Source: a virus
Strand: one strand, 5' to 3'
Virus record (IMG/VR): IMGVR_UViG_3300005936_000016
Coordinates: 1-24,815 of that record
Length of the DNA: 24,815 bases
The translations under genes were made by a program, and so were the position numbers. The notes beneath the pieces were generated by a model. It had not been told where the DNA came from. It worked only from the letters and a program-made list of their open reading frames with translations, and did not search any database. Each line of letters opens with the position of its first letter. Within the stretch, counting starts at the first letter, position 1. Positions 12,358 through 19,607 of this stretch are shown one piece after another.

Positions 12358-12894
12358 ATGGCCCGCAAACCCAGAAGCGACGCGAAGCTCCGCAACCTCC
12401 CGCCCGATCAGCGCACGGCGTTGACGGATTGGTTGGTCGACGAGGGGATCTCCTACGAGGCCGCGAAGAAGCGCCTCAAGTCGGAGTTTGGCGTGTCGAC
12501 CTCCTACGGAGCGGTTGCCGACTTCTGGCAGAAGGAGTGCTTCTCCCTGCGCTTCCGCAAGGCCCGCGGGGTAGCTGAGGAGATCGTCGGCGTGATGCGC
12601 GAGAGCGAGAACGACTTCGACGAGGCCACGCTGACGGCCATCGGCCAACGGGCCTTTAACCTCGCTGTCGCCAAGGATGCGGATGTGGGCGAACTAGTGA
12701 ATCTGGTCAAGGTCATCGGGGAGTCCAAGAAACTTCAATTGCAGTCGGATAAACTCAGCCTCGAAAAGCGCCGGGTGCGTATGCTGGAAAAGAAAGCCGC
12801 GAAACTGGACCAGCTCACAAATGATCTCGATACCGACGACGGGCTGACCCCTGAAGAGCGCCTTCAGAAGATCAGGGAGGGCTTGCTGATATGA
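12358..12894 (+). CDS. Small terminase subunit-like protein (Mu gp27/DUF3486-like)
   Basis: This 178-aa protein begins with LRNLPPDQRTALTDWLVDEG and an HTH-like segment ISYEAAKKRLKSEFGVSTSY. That resembles the Mu gp27/DUF3486 start, with L-P-x-x-x-R followed by a DNA-binding helix-turn-helix. The middle is helical, and the C-terminus is a charged coiled coil (LQLQSDKLSLEKRRVRMLEK). In Mu, gp27 acts with the gp28 ATPase in packaging initiation. Its stop overlaps the large terminase start by ATGA, consistent with stoichiometric coupling. Confidence 0.75.
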   Translation: MARKPRSDAKLRNLPPDQRTALTDWLVDEGISYEAAKKRLKSEFGVSTSYGAVADFWQKECFSLRFRKARGVAEEIVGVMRESENDFDEATLTAIGQRAFNLAVAKDADVGELVNLVKVIGESKKLQLQSDKLSLEKRRVRMLEKKAAKLDQLTNDLDTDDGLTPEERLQKIREGLLI

Positions 12895-14345
12895 GTAAGA
12901 CCGCGACAGCCGGAGCCTTTGGGCGCGCCAAGTGCATTCCGCACCATCCGGAGCGGATGCTCTTGCACTACCAGGAAGCATGGCGCGGCGACCGTTCCCG
13001 CCTCAAGGTGGGTGAGAAGAGCCGCCAGATCGGCTGGACCTGGTCGGACGCGCTCGACTCGATGGAGCAGACCTTCCTCGGCCCGAACGATTGCTGGGTC
13101 TCCAGCCGCGACGAGTTACAGGCCAAGCTCTACCTCGATGACTGCCGCTTCTGGGCATCCTACTACCAGCGCGGCTCGCAGGCGCTCGGCCTCCAGGACA
13201 TCACCGACGACAAGGGCGGGAAGCATTCCGCCTACGTGCAGCGGTTCGACAACGGCCACACAATCAATTCCCTATCCTCCAACCCGGATGCCCAGGCGGG
13301 CAAGCGTGGCACCCGCAAGCTCGACGAGTTTGCCCTGCACAAAGACCCGAAACTTCTCTACGAGATTGCCTACCCCGGTATCACTTGGGGCGGGCAGATG
13401 GCGATCTTCTCGACCCACCGGGGTCGTCAAAATTTCTTCAACAAACTCATTGAAGAGGTTCGCGACGGGGGTAACCCCAAGGGCATCTCCCTGCACAGCG
13501 TCACCCTGGAGGATGCTCTCGACCAGGGTCTTCTCTACAAGCTGCAACAGCGCCTCCCCGCTGGCGACGAGCGACTGGAGATGGACGAGCAAGACTACTT
13601 CGAATTTATCCGCGCCGGTAGTGCCTCGGAGGATTCCTTCCAACAGGAGTACATGTGCGTGCCGTCGGACGATGCCAGCGCCTTCCTCCCCTACGAGCTG
13701 ATCGATGGTTGCACCTACCCGATCAGCGAGGCATGGGAGCGATCCCTGGCCGACTTGCAGGACTCGCAGAGCGAGCTCTACCTCGGTGTCGACATCGGGC
13801 GGAAGAAAGACCTCACGGTATTCTACCTCGTCGAGCGCACGGGCGGGATGGCCTTCACGCGGCGCATTGAGGTTTTGCAAAACATGCCCTTCTCGCGCCA
13901 GGAGGAAATCCTTTACCGGATCTTGAGTCTTCCGCGCATGCGGCGTTGTTGCATCGATTCGACTGGCCTCGGAATGCAGTTCGCCGAGCGGGCGCAGGAA
14001 CGCTTTGGCACCTATCGGGTGGAGGCAGTGCGGTTTAGTGGTCCCGTGAAGGAAGAGCTGGCCTATCCGGTGCGCAAGGCCTTCGAGGACCGCTCGATCC
14101 GCATCCCCCGCGATGCGGATCTGGAGGCCGACCTGCGCAAGATCCGCAAGGAAACCACTTCCGCGGGAAATATCCGCTTCACGGCCGAGTCGGACGATAG
14201 TGGCCACAGTGACCGTTTCTGGGCGCTTGCACTGGCTTTGCATGCCGGGAAAAGCAGCGCCCCCTTTGCCGCCGCCAGCCCGGCTGTTTCCCGCTCAACC
14301 CACATTGACCCCCTTTCCGGTCGCAACACGGCCATCCTCCTCTGA
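12891..14345 (+). CDS. Large terminase subunit (Mu gp28-like)
   Basis: The 484-aa protein has both expected activities. The ATPase part carries an adenine/Walker A-like EKSRQIGWTW (residues 42-51) and a Walker B-like KLDEF (143-147). The C-terminal RNase H-like nuclease has YLGVDIGRKKDLTVFYLV, CIDSTGLGMQF and HSDRFWALALA, giving three spaced acidic residues. Large terminases pump DNA into the prohead and cut it; Mu-like enzymes package by headful into host DNA. Its neighbours, the small subunit before and portal after, confirm the packaging module. Length is normal and no defect is seen. Confidence 0.92.
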   Translation: MSKTATAGAFGRAKCIPHHPERMLLHYQEAWRGDRSRLKVGEKSRQIGWTWSDALDSMEQTFLGPNDCWVSSRDELQAKLYLDDCRFWASYYQRGSQALGLQDITDDKGGKHSAYVQRFDNGHTINSLSSNPDAQAGKRGTRKLDEFALHKDPKLLYEIAYPGITWGGQMAIFSTHRGRQNFFNKLIEEVRDGGNPKGISLHSVTLEDALDQGLLYKLQQRLPAGDERLEMDEQDYFEFIRAGSASEDSFQQEYMCVPSDDASAFLPYELIDGCTYPISEAWERSLADLQDSQSELYLGVDIGRKKDLTVFYLVERTGGMAFTRRIEVLQNMPFSRQEEILYRILSLPRMRRCCIDSTGLGMQFAERAQERFGTYRVEAVRFSGPVKEELAYPVRKAFEDRSIRIPRDADLEADLRKIRKETTSAGNIRFTAESDDSGHSDRFWALALALHAGKSSAPFAAASPAVSRSTHIDPLSGRNTAILL

Positions 14346-14348
14346 GCC

Positions 14349-15920
14349 ATGCCCACTGATAAAACAGAGTCCATCCTCGCCGCAGAGTCTATCGCTCACG
14401 CCAAGCGCACCCGGTTCAACCCGATCCGGGGGCTTACGCCGCGCAAGCTCTCCGGCTATATCGATGCCTGGCGCGTCGGCCGTCTCCGGGACTTTGCCAA
14501 CGTGGCGCAGGAGATCGAGGAGCGCGACGACACCCTCATGTCGGTCGCCCCGAAGCGGAAGAAGAAAATCGGCTCCTACAGTTGGGAGATCGTCCAGGTC
14601 GATACCGACCGCACCAAGGAGGCCGCACGGCACGCGGAAGTCCTGGAGGGCTTTTTCAACAACGTCCACGCCGAGAATGCCTGGGAGCCGGAAGAGCGCG
14701 GAGGCTGGGCGATGCTCTGCCGCCAGATGCTCGACGCCGTGGGGAAGAAGAGGGCCGTGCATGAAATCATCTGGCACCCGGAGCCGGGCCGTATCCGTGC
14801 GACCTTTCGCTTTGTCCCCCTTTGGTTCTTCGAGATGACGACCGGTCGCCTCCGTTTCTCACTCAACGGCACGGAGGCCGGGGCGCAGCCTCTGGAAGAG
14901 GGCGGCTGGATGATCACGACGGGCGATGGCATCATGGTCGCTTGCTCGATCCTCTACATGTTCAAAAGCCTGCCGATGCGGGACTGGGTGAACTACACCG
15001 AGAAGTTCGGCTTCCCCCTCCCGCACCTGGGAGTCAATGCTTCCCCTGACTCAAAAGAGTGGCAGGCCGCCGCCGCCGCGCTCTCGGGCATCGTCAATAA
15101 TTCCTCCTTCCTCTACAACAACAACGGCGGGGCTGTCTTCGGCGTCGAGTCATTTGGCTCTACCGGGCAGCTGCCCTTTGAGGCTTTGATCGACCGCTGC
15201 GATCGCCGCATGGCCGCCCTCTGGCGTGGGAGTGATCTCTCGACCTTCTCGGCCAAGGATTCAGTGGGAGCGGAGAACCAGAAAGGGGAAGAGGAAATCC
15301 ACGAGGCCGACGATGCCATGGCGATCCAAGAGGCCCTCGAGCACTACGTCTCGAATCATGTGCTCGACTGGCATTTCGGAGTCGGCACCGAGCCGCTCGC
15401 ATACATCAAGGTAAAGACGGGTGACCGCACCAACGCCATCGCCGAACAGACGAAGCTCGATAAGGCCATCGACAAAGGCGTGCCGGTCGCCGTCCGCGAT
15501 TATCGCGAGACCCTCGCCATCCCCACTCCCGAGCTGGGCTCTCCACTCGTAGGCGGGGGCACCTTCGCCGGGGATGAAACTCCGCCCACCCCGACGAACC
15601 CCAAACCCGAACCAGATCCGGAACTTGATCCGGAGACTGCGGCCAATGCCTCCGACCCGGAGGAGCTGGCGGAGTATATCGCCGAGGGGGAACGGATGAT
15701 CGGCGAGCGTCTCATGCGCTCTCATGAGCAATTTCTTCTCCGCCTTGCCGGAGCCGCCGCGATCGAGGATGCCGCCGAGCGCGAATCCGCCCTCGCCGAG
15801 TTAAGGGCCGGCCTCGCCGATGAATTTTCCACGGGCTTCGCCGCCCTCACCGACATTTTTGAAGCGATCGAGGGCACCGCCCTAGTCGAAGGAGCCATCC
15901 AGGGAGAAATCGAACGATGA
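14349..15920 (+). CDS. Portal protein (Mu gp29-like, DUF935)
   Basis: The 523-aa product has the DUF935 pattern: GLTPRKLSGYIDAWRVGRL near the start, EEIEERD-type DTLMSVAPKRKKKI, then the conserved VPLWFFEMTTGRLRF and the WVNYTEKFGFPLPHLGV segment. The C-terminal quarter is a proline-rich linker (TPPTPTNPKPEPDPELDPE) and a helical tail. The portal ring is the DNA entry vertex and terminase docking site. It starts 3 bp after the terminase stop, and its own stop overlaps the protease gene by ATGA. No disruption is visible. Confidence 0.92.
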   Translation: MPTDKTESILAAESIAHAKRTRFNPIRGLTPRKLSGYIDAWRVGRLRDFANVAQEIEERDDTLMSVAPKRKKKIGSYSWEIVQVDTDRTKEAARHAEVLEGFFNNVHAENAWEPEERGGWAMLCRQMLDAVGKKRAVHEIIWHPEPGRIRATFRFVPLWFFEMTTGRLRFSLNGTEAGAQPLEEGGWMITTGDGIMVACSILYMFKSLPMRDWVNYTEKFGFPLPHLGVNASPDSKEWQAAAAALSGIVNNSSFLYNNNGGAVFGVESFGSTGQLPFEALIDRCDRRMAALWRGSDLSTFSAKDSVGAENQKGEEEIHEADDAMAIQEALEHYVSNHVLDWHFGVGTEPLAYIKVKTGDRTNAIAEQTKLDKAIDKGVPVAVRDYRETLAIPTPELGSPLVGGGTFAGDETPPTPTNPKPEPDPELDPETAANASDPEELAEYIAEGERMIGERLMRSHEQFLLRLAGAAAIEDAAERESALAELRAGLADEFSTGFAALTDIFEAIEGTALVEGAIQGEIER

Positions 15921-17293
15921 AAAAACTGCCGAGAAAGGCCGCTAAGGGCGAAAAGGGTATCAACACACCAACCAGCCCCTTTGGACCAAAATGCAACGGG
16001 TTTGCGCTTGAATGCAACGCTACCGGGTTTTTCACCTCGCCTGCATTTTTGCTTTCCGCTGCGGCAAACTCCGAAAATCCCCCCCCCGGCGAACAAACCG
16101 AGCAATTTTCGGCGCCCTCCGCGGCGAATGCGATCGCCGTCGAACTCGTGGACCCGGCCGATGGCTGGATGCGTCTCTCACGCTACGGCCGTCATCCGCA
16201 TGCCGGGGTGCGCAAGGTGCAGATCTTCGAGAAAGCCCAGGCGGAAACTCTCGTCTCCGCCTTCCGGTCGACTCTCACCCGACTAAAGCAGCGCCTCCTC
16301 GGAGCGGGCAACCCAGTATTCGAGCGCCGCCTGCGGCTGCCGATCTACGAAGGCCATCCCGATGCTCCCGGCTTTGCCGGAGAGCCAGGGCATGACGATC
16401 ACACGCCCTACGGTCACGTCGAGGATCTACAGGCCCGCGACGACGGCCTCTATGCCAAGATCGAGTGGACGGCAGCCGGCAACGCTCTGCGCGCCGCCGG
16501 TCGCAAGCTCTACTTCTCGCCCTACTGGACCCTCTTCTCCCGCAAAGAGAACCCCGGCCAAGCTTACCCCATGCGCCTCCTCTCGGTGGGCATGCACGAG
16601 CGGGTCAACATTTCCGGCAGCGCGGCCAACGCCGCAACGCCGCCTCACCACCAGAACCCACAACCCAACAAAACCATGCTTAAAAAGCTACTCATTGCCC
16701 TCGGCTTTGCCGAGGCACAAGCCGAGGCGGCCGCCAACGGCGGGGAGGGCGCACCCTCCGAGACTGAAGCCGTCGCCTCGATCTCCGCCCTGCGCGATCG
16801 CTCGAACGATACGGACCAACTGCGCAACGATCTGGCTACGGCCAACGCCCGCGTAACTAGTGAGCGCACGGCCCACGATAAAACGCGCCACAGCCTCGCC
16901 GCCGCCAACACCTCGGTCGAAGCCGAACGCACCGCCCGTGCGGACCTAGTTCTCGACCGCGCGGTCTCCGAAGGCCGCCTCCCCGAGGCCGAACGCACCG
17001 CCGAGCGCACTACGCTGATCGGAGCCGAAGACTTCGCCGCCGCGGCCAACGCCGTGCTCGAGAAGAAGCCAAAGCTCAAAACGAAAGCCGCCGCTAATGT
17101 CGAAGGCCAACGCGAAGCCGGCGAGCGCCTCTCTGCCGCGAATGCCAGCGTCTCTCTCCGCGAGAAAGCCCGCACCATCTTCGCAGCTAATGGCCGCAAG
17201 AACTGGGACGCCTCCTGGAACCAGGCCAAGCGGGAAAACCCCGAACTCGTAGCCGCCATGGCCGCTGCAGATGAAGAGGAGGGCGGCGAATAG
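15917..17293 (+). CDS. Prohead protease/scaffold fusion (Mu gpI-like)
   Basis: Residues about 70-235 match the gpI protease: LVDPADGWMRLSRYGRHPH, then RLRLPIYEGHPD, VEDLQARDDGLYAKIEWTAA and KLYFSPYWTLF. The histidine in GHPD and the serine in FSP or in LLSVGMHERVNI are catalytic candidates. After a Pro/Gln/Asn linker (about 240-253) comes a scaffold part (about 254-458) that is Ala/Glu-rich and helical. Residues 1-65 are atypical and Pro/Ser-rich, and include a tract of nine C (16079-16087). The order differs from Mu in that no F-like gene separates portal and protease. Confidence 0.85.
   Translation: MKKLPRKAAKGEKGINTPTSPFGPKCNGFALECNATGFFTSPAFLLSAAANSENPPPGEQTEQFSAPSAANAIAVELVDPADGWMRLSRYGRHPHAGVRKVQIFEKAQAETLVSAFRSTLTRLKQRLLGAGNPVFERRLRLPIYEGHPDAPGFAGEPGHDDHTPYGHVEDLQARDDGLYAKIEWTAAGNALRAAGRKLYFSPYWTLFSRKENPGQAYPMRLLSVGMHERVNISGSAANAATPPHHQNPQPNKTMLKKLLIALGFAEAQAEAAANGGEGAPSETEAVASISALRDRSNDTDQLRNDLATANARVTSERTAHDKTRHSLAAANTSVEAERTARADLVLDRAVSEGRLPEAERTAERTTLIGAEDFAAAANAVLEKKPKLKTKAAANVEGQREAGERLSAANASVSLREKARTIFAANGRKNWDASWNQAKRENPELVAAMAAADEEEGGE
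16676..17293 (+). CDS. Possible internally initiated scaffold protein (Mu gpZ-like), nested
   Basis: An in-frame ATG at 16676 (MLKKLLIALGFAEAQAEAAA...) follows a CA-rich stretch (ACCCACAACCCAACAAAACC) resembling the leaders before other genes in this window. Initiation there would give a 205-aa scaffold without the protease. In Mu, gpI includes an internally started scaffold (gpZ), so a nested product is expected. The start site is inferred, and the usual Shine-Dalgarno is absent. Confidence 0.5.
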   Translation: MLKKLLIALGFAEAQAEAAANGGEGAPSETEAVASISALRDRSNDTDQLRNDLATANARVTSERTAHDKTRHSLAAANTSVEAERTARADLVLDRAVSEGRLPEAERTAERTTLIGAEDFAAAANAVLEKKPKLKTKAAANVEGQREAGERLSAANASVSLREKARTIFAANGRKNWDASWNQAKRENPELVAAMAAADEEEGGE

Positions 17294-17352
17294 TCCAGCT
17301 CCTCTCAACCTCTCAACGTCTCAAAATCTAAACAACCAACATCCAAATCACC
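17294..17352 (+). repeat. Octamer leader array
   Basis: Near-perfect 8-bp steps include AACCTCTC, AACGTCTC, AAAATCTA, AACAACCA and ACATCCAA, and end in ATCACC before ATG 17353. No Shine-Dalgarno is present. Confidence 0.65.
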
Positions 17353-17871
17353 ATGCATACCGCATTTCTAATCATCGCCGCGATGTTTCTCGCACTGGGA
17401 TTCTTCGCTTTCCTCTTAATCCGGTCGGCCCGCAGCGGGTTCGACATCCTCGTCGCCGCCAACGTAGGCGCCGGCACTCATACCCAGCTCAGCCGCCTCT
17501 CCGAGAGCGCTCTCACCGTCCGACACCTCCTGGTCAAACAGGGCACCGAGGACAACGAATGCGACATCTGCGGGGCGGAGGAGAAACCACTCGGCCCCGT
17601 GCCGGATATCGTAGAAACCGCTGATCTGGGGAGCGACCCAAAGGCGGTCGAGCTGCTCGGCATCTCGCCGAGCACTCTGCTGATGGTCACCGGAGCCGCC
17701 ATTGACGCGGATGTCGACCTCTACACCGCCGCTGCAGGAAAAGTGCAGGAGCTGCCGGTCGCTGCGGGCACCTACTATAAAGTGGGCACCTCCGTTTCCT
17801 CTTCGGGTGGCGATGGCGACTTGATCGAAGTCGCTCACCACGCCCCGGTTGCGGTCACCGTCACCGAGTAA
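17353..17871 (+). CDS. Capsid decoration-like protein with an N-terminal hydrophobic helix
   Basis: The 172-aa protein lies between protease and capsid, the usual place for a decoration or head-stabilisation protein. Its C-terminal 130 residues fit one: a repetitive beta pattern, GTYYKVGTSVSSSGGDGD and EVAHHAPVAVTV. A CDIC motif occurs near residue 75. Unusually, residues 4-24 form a transmembrane-type helix (AFLIIAAMFLALGFFAFLLI). The octamer leader abutting ATG 17353 supports this start; a later start would have to be non-ATG. The hydrophobic part could be a membrane-targeting addition or may be removed during head maturation. Confidence 0.6.
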   Translation: MHTAFLIIAAMFLALGFFAFLLIRSARSGFDILVAANVGAGTHTQLSRLSESALTVRHLLVKQGTEDNECDICGAEEKPLGPVPDIVETADLGSDPKAVELLGISPSTLLMVTGAAIDADVDLYTAAAGKVQELPVAAGTYYKVGTSVSSSGGDGDLIEVAHHAPVAVTVTE

Positions 17872-17910
17872 TCTCACCCTCCATCTCCAACACCTAAACG
17901 ACAACTACAC

Positions 17911-18909
17911 ATGTCCAAGAAATCAATCAATCCGTTGGCAGTCGCCAACGCCCTAGCAGTCCTCGCCGTAGACAATGGGAGCCTTACTCCCGGTGTCATC
18001 GCCGCGGCCAATGCCGCCTCCCGCTTCGAAGCGGATAACTTAAACGAAGAGCTCACCGCTTACGGTGTCGGATACTTTGAGGAAAACGACTTGTTCGCGC
18101 TCCTCGAATCCATTGCTCCCGGAGTTCCCACCCCGATGCGTTTCAGCTTCCGTCGAGGAACCAATTCCGAGTTCTTCCTCTCGGACTCCGACGACGTCCG
18201 CGCCGTGGGTGCGGACTTCAAGCGGGTCCAATACTCGGGAGACGAACAGGAAAGCCGCCTCCACAACAAGGGGCTGACCGTCCGCCTCGACCACGATGCA
18301 GAGGGAGCGAGCGAAGCGAAGCTGCAGCGCACCGTGCGTCTGCTCATCAACCGCCTCCTCCGGAGCGAGCTACGCCGGTCGGTCGCACTCCTTGAGGCGA
18401 ACGATACCAACGCAAACCGCACCTGGAACCCAGCTGCGGATCCGCTGCTCAACCCCTACGCTCACCTCCGCGAGGACGTGCAATCATTCCAGACCGCAGT
18501 CGGTATCTACCCGAACGTGCAAGTCTGGGGCCGCACGGCATGGAACTACCTGCAGGACCTCGTCGAGGCCCATGACGGTGCGATCGGTGGCATGTCTCCC
18601 ACGCCGGAAAACGTGGCCAACCGCCTCGGCCTCGAGCGCATCATCCTCGTCGACCCCGTCTACACGACGGCCTCCGGCAAGGCCAAAATCCTCGGCAGCG
18701 GGATCTTCACCTACTACGCCATGCAGGATCCGGAGATGGATGACCCATCCTCGATCAAGCGTTTCGTTAGCGAAGAACTCGGCGACGGCGGCCTGCGCGT
18801 CTACATCGAAGAGCACGCGAAATACACGGACGTATCCGTCGAGCACTACTCGCGCCAGATCGCTACGAGCGCCGATGGCATCCGTAAGAGCACCGCGGCC
18901 AACAGCTAA
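17911..18909 (+). CDS. Major capsid protein
   Basis: The 332-aa protein has the position and length of a HK97-fold major head protein of Mu-like phages. Recognisable segments are an N-terminal helical arm, FEENDLFALLESIAPGVPTP, RLHNKGLTVRLDHDAEGASE, a helix LLINRLLRSELRRSVALLEA, and the NVQVWGRTAWNYLQDL and IILVDPVYTT segments of the A-domain. The family is likely but cannot be proven by eye. It is followed by a strong hairpin (18941-19010), consistent with an abundant transcript ending or being buffered here. The start has a CA-rich leader and no Shine-Dalgarno. Confidence 0.85.
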   Translation: MSKKSINPLAVANALAVLAVDNGSLTPGVIAAANAASRFEADNLNEELTAYGVGYFEENDLFALLESIAPGVPTPMRFSFRRGTNSEFFLSDSDDVRAVGADFKRVQYSGDEQESRLHNKGLTVRLDHDAEGASEAKLQRTVRLLINRLLRSELRRSVALLEANDTNANRTWNPAADPLLNPYAHLREDVQSFQTAVGIYPNVQVWGRTAWNYLQDLVEAHDGAIGGMSPTPENVANRLGLERIILVDPVYTTASGKAKILGSGIFTYYAMQDPEMDDPSSIKRFVSEELGDGGLRVYIEEHAKYTDVSVEHYSRQIATSADGIRKSTAANS

Positions 18910-18940
18910 GGTTTAGTCCGAACCAATAGTTCAACCCAAT

Positions 18941-19020
18941 GACACCCCGGACCGATAGCCCAACCGCCTCGACGCTCCCCCACGCAGGGGAGCGATCGGG
19001 CCGGGGTGTCTTTACTTTCT
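18941..19020 (+). terminator. Large stem-loop downstream of the capsid gene
   Basis: The outer arms GACACCCCGG (18941-18950) and CCGGGGTGTC (19001-19010) are perfectly complementary. They enclose an inner hairpin with CGCTCCCC and GGGGAGCG arms plus a CCGAT/ATCGG pairing, followed by TTTACTTTCTT. It resembles an intrinsic terminator or a 3' stability element limiting read-through after the capsid gene. Confidence 0.65.
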
Positions 19021-19023
19021 TCC

Positions 19024-19049
19024 GTAGCATCGGTCGTGAGACCGATGAC
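19024..19049 (+). repeat. GTAG-type REP palindrome, copy 6
   Basis: Reads GTAGCATCGGTC, loop GTGA, GACCGATGAC on the plus strand. It is intergenic and immediately follows the capsid stem-loop. It is the only copy in this orientation. Confidence 0.8.
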
Positions 19050-19063
19050 TTCCCGCCTTTCCC

Positions 19064-19525
19064 ATGTGGATCACCATAACCATCGCCGACCTCGAAGACC
19101 GCCTCGTCGGAGCCCAGATCGCCGCCTTGCGCACGGCCGCTCTTGCCACCGGGCAGGATGATCCGGTAGCGCAGTCGATTGCGGACATTACCCGCGAGAT
19201 CCGCACCCGTGTCGCACAGTGCAAAAGCAACCGGCTCTCGGCCACCACGACCACCATTCCACCCGTCCTGAAGCGGCACGCCTGTGCCCTGATCATTGAG
19301 GAGTCCCAGATGCGAATCCAGGCCCTCGAACTCACCGACGCGCAAGTCCGCATGGCCAACAACGCCCGCAAGGTTCTCGACCAGGTATCCAGCTGCAAGT
19401 TCGACGTCGAGATGCCTGACGACCCGATCTCCACAGCCGCCGACATCCAGCAGACCGGCGGCGTACAACTCATCACCGACCGCACCCGCCAATACGACCG
19501 CCGCGGCACCGACGGCCTCCTGTAA
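19064..19525 (+). CDS. Head-tail connector-like protein (Mu gp36/DUF1320-like)
   Basis: The 153-aa protein begins with MWITITIADLEDRLVGAQIA and continues with an SIADITREIRTRV helix. A further part (IPPVLKRHACALIIEESQMR) fits the gp36/DUF1320 scheme in which a short domain lists helices and a central P-x-x-L-x-R. This group sits right after the capsid gene in Mu and is thought to be an adaptor in the head-tail joint. No Shine-Dalgarno is obvious. The family call is moderate. Confidence 0.6.
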   Translation: MWITITIADLEDRLVGAQIAALRTAALATGQDDPVAQSIADITREIRTRVAQCKSNRLSATTTTIPPVLKRHACALIIEESQMRIQALELTDAQVRMANNARKVLDQVSSCKFDVEMPDDPISTAADIQQTGGVQLITDRTRQYDRRGTDGLL

Positions 19526-19607
19526 GAAGTTAAGACGTTAAGACGTTAAAAAGTTTCAATCACCCAACCTCAACACCTCTAAACCTCTCAACAAAAATCC
19601 CAACCAA
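19526..19607. repeat. Octamer array with inverted halves
   Basis: The first half (19526-19556) runs as AAGAAGTT, AAGACGTT, AAGACGTT, AAAAAGTT. The second half (about 19565-19590) runs in the opposite sense with AACCTCAA and AACCTCTC units. The two halves could pair as an RNA stem between the connector-like and F-like genes. Confidence 0.6.

Noticed and set aside
13272-14243. 323-aa minus-strand frame opposite the large terminase
   Set aside because: The plus strand encodes clear terminase motifs with coupled neighbours; the antisense frame shows none.
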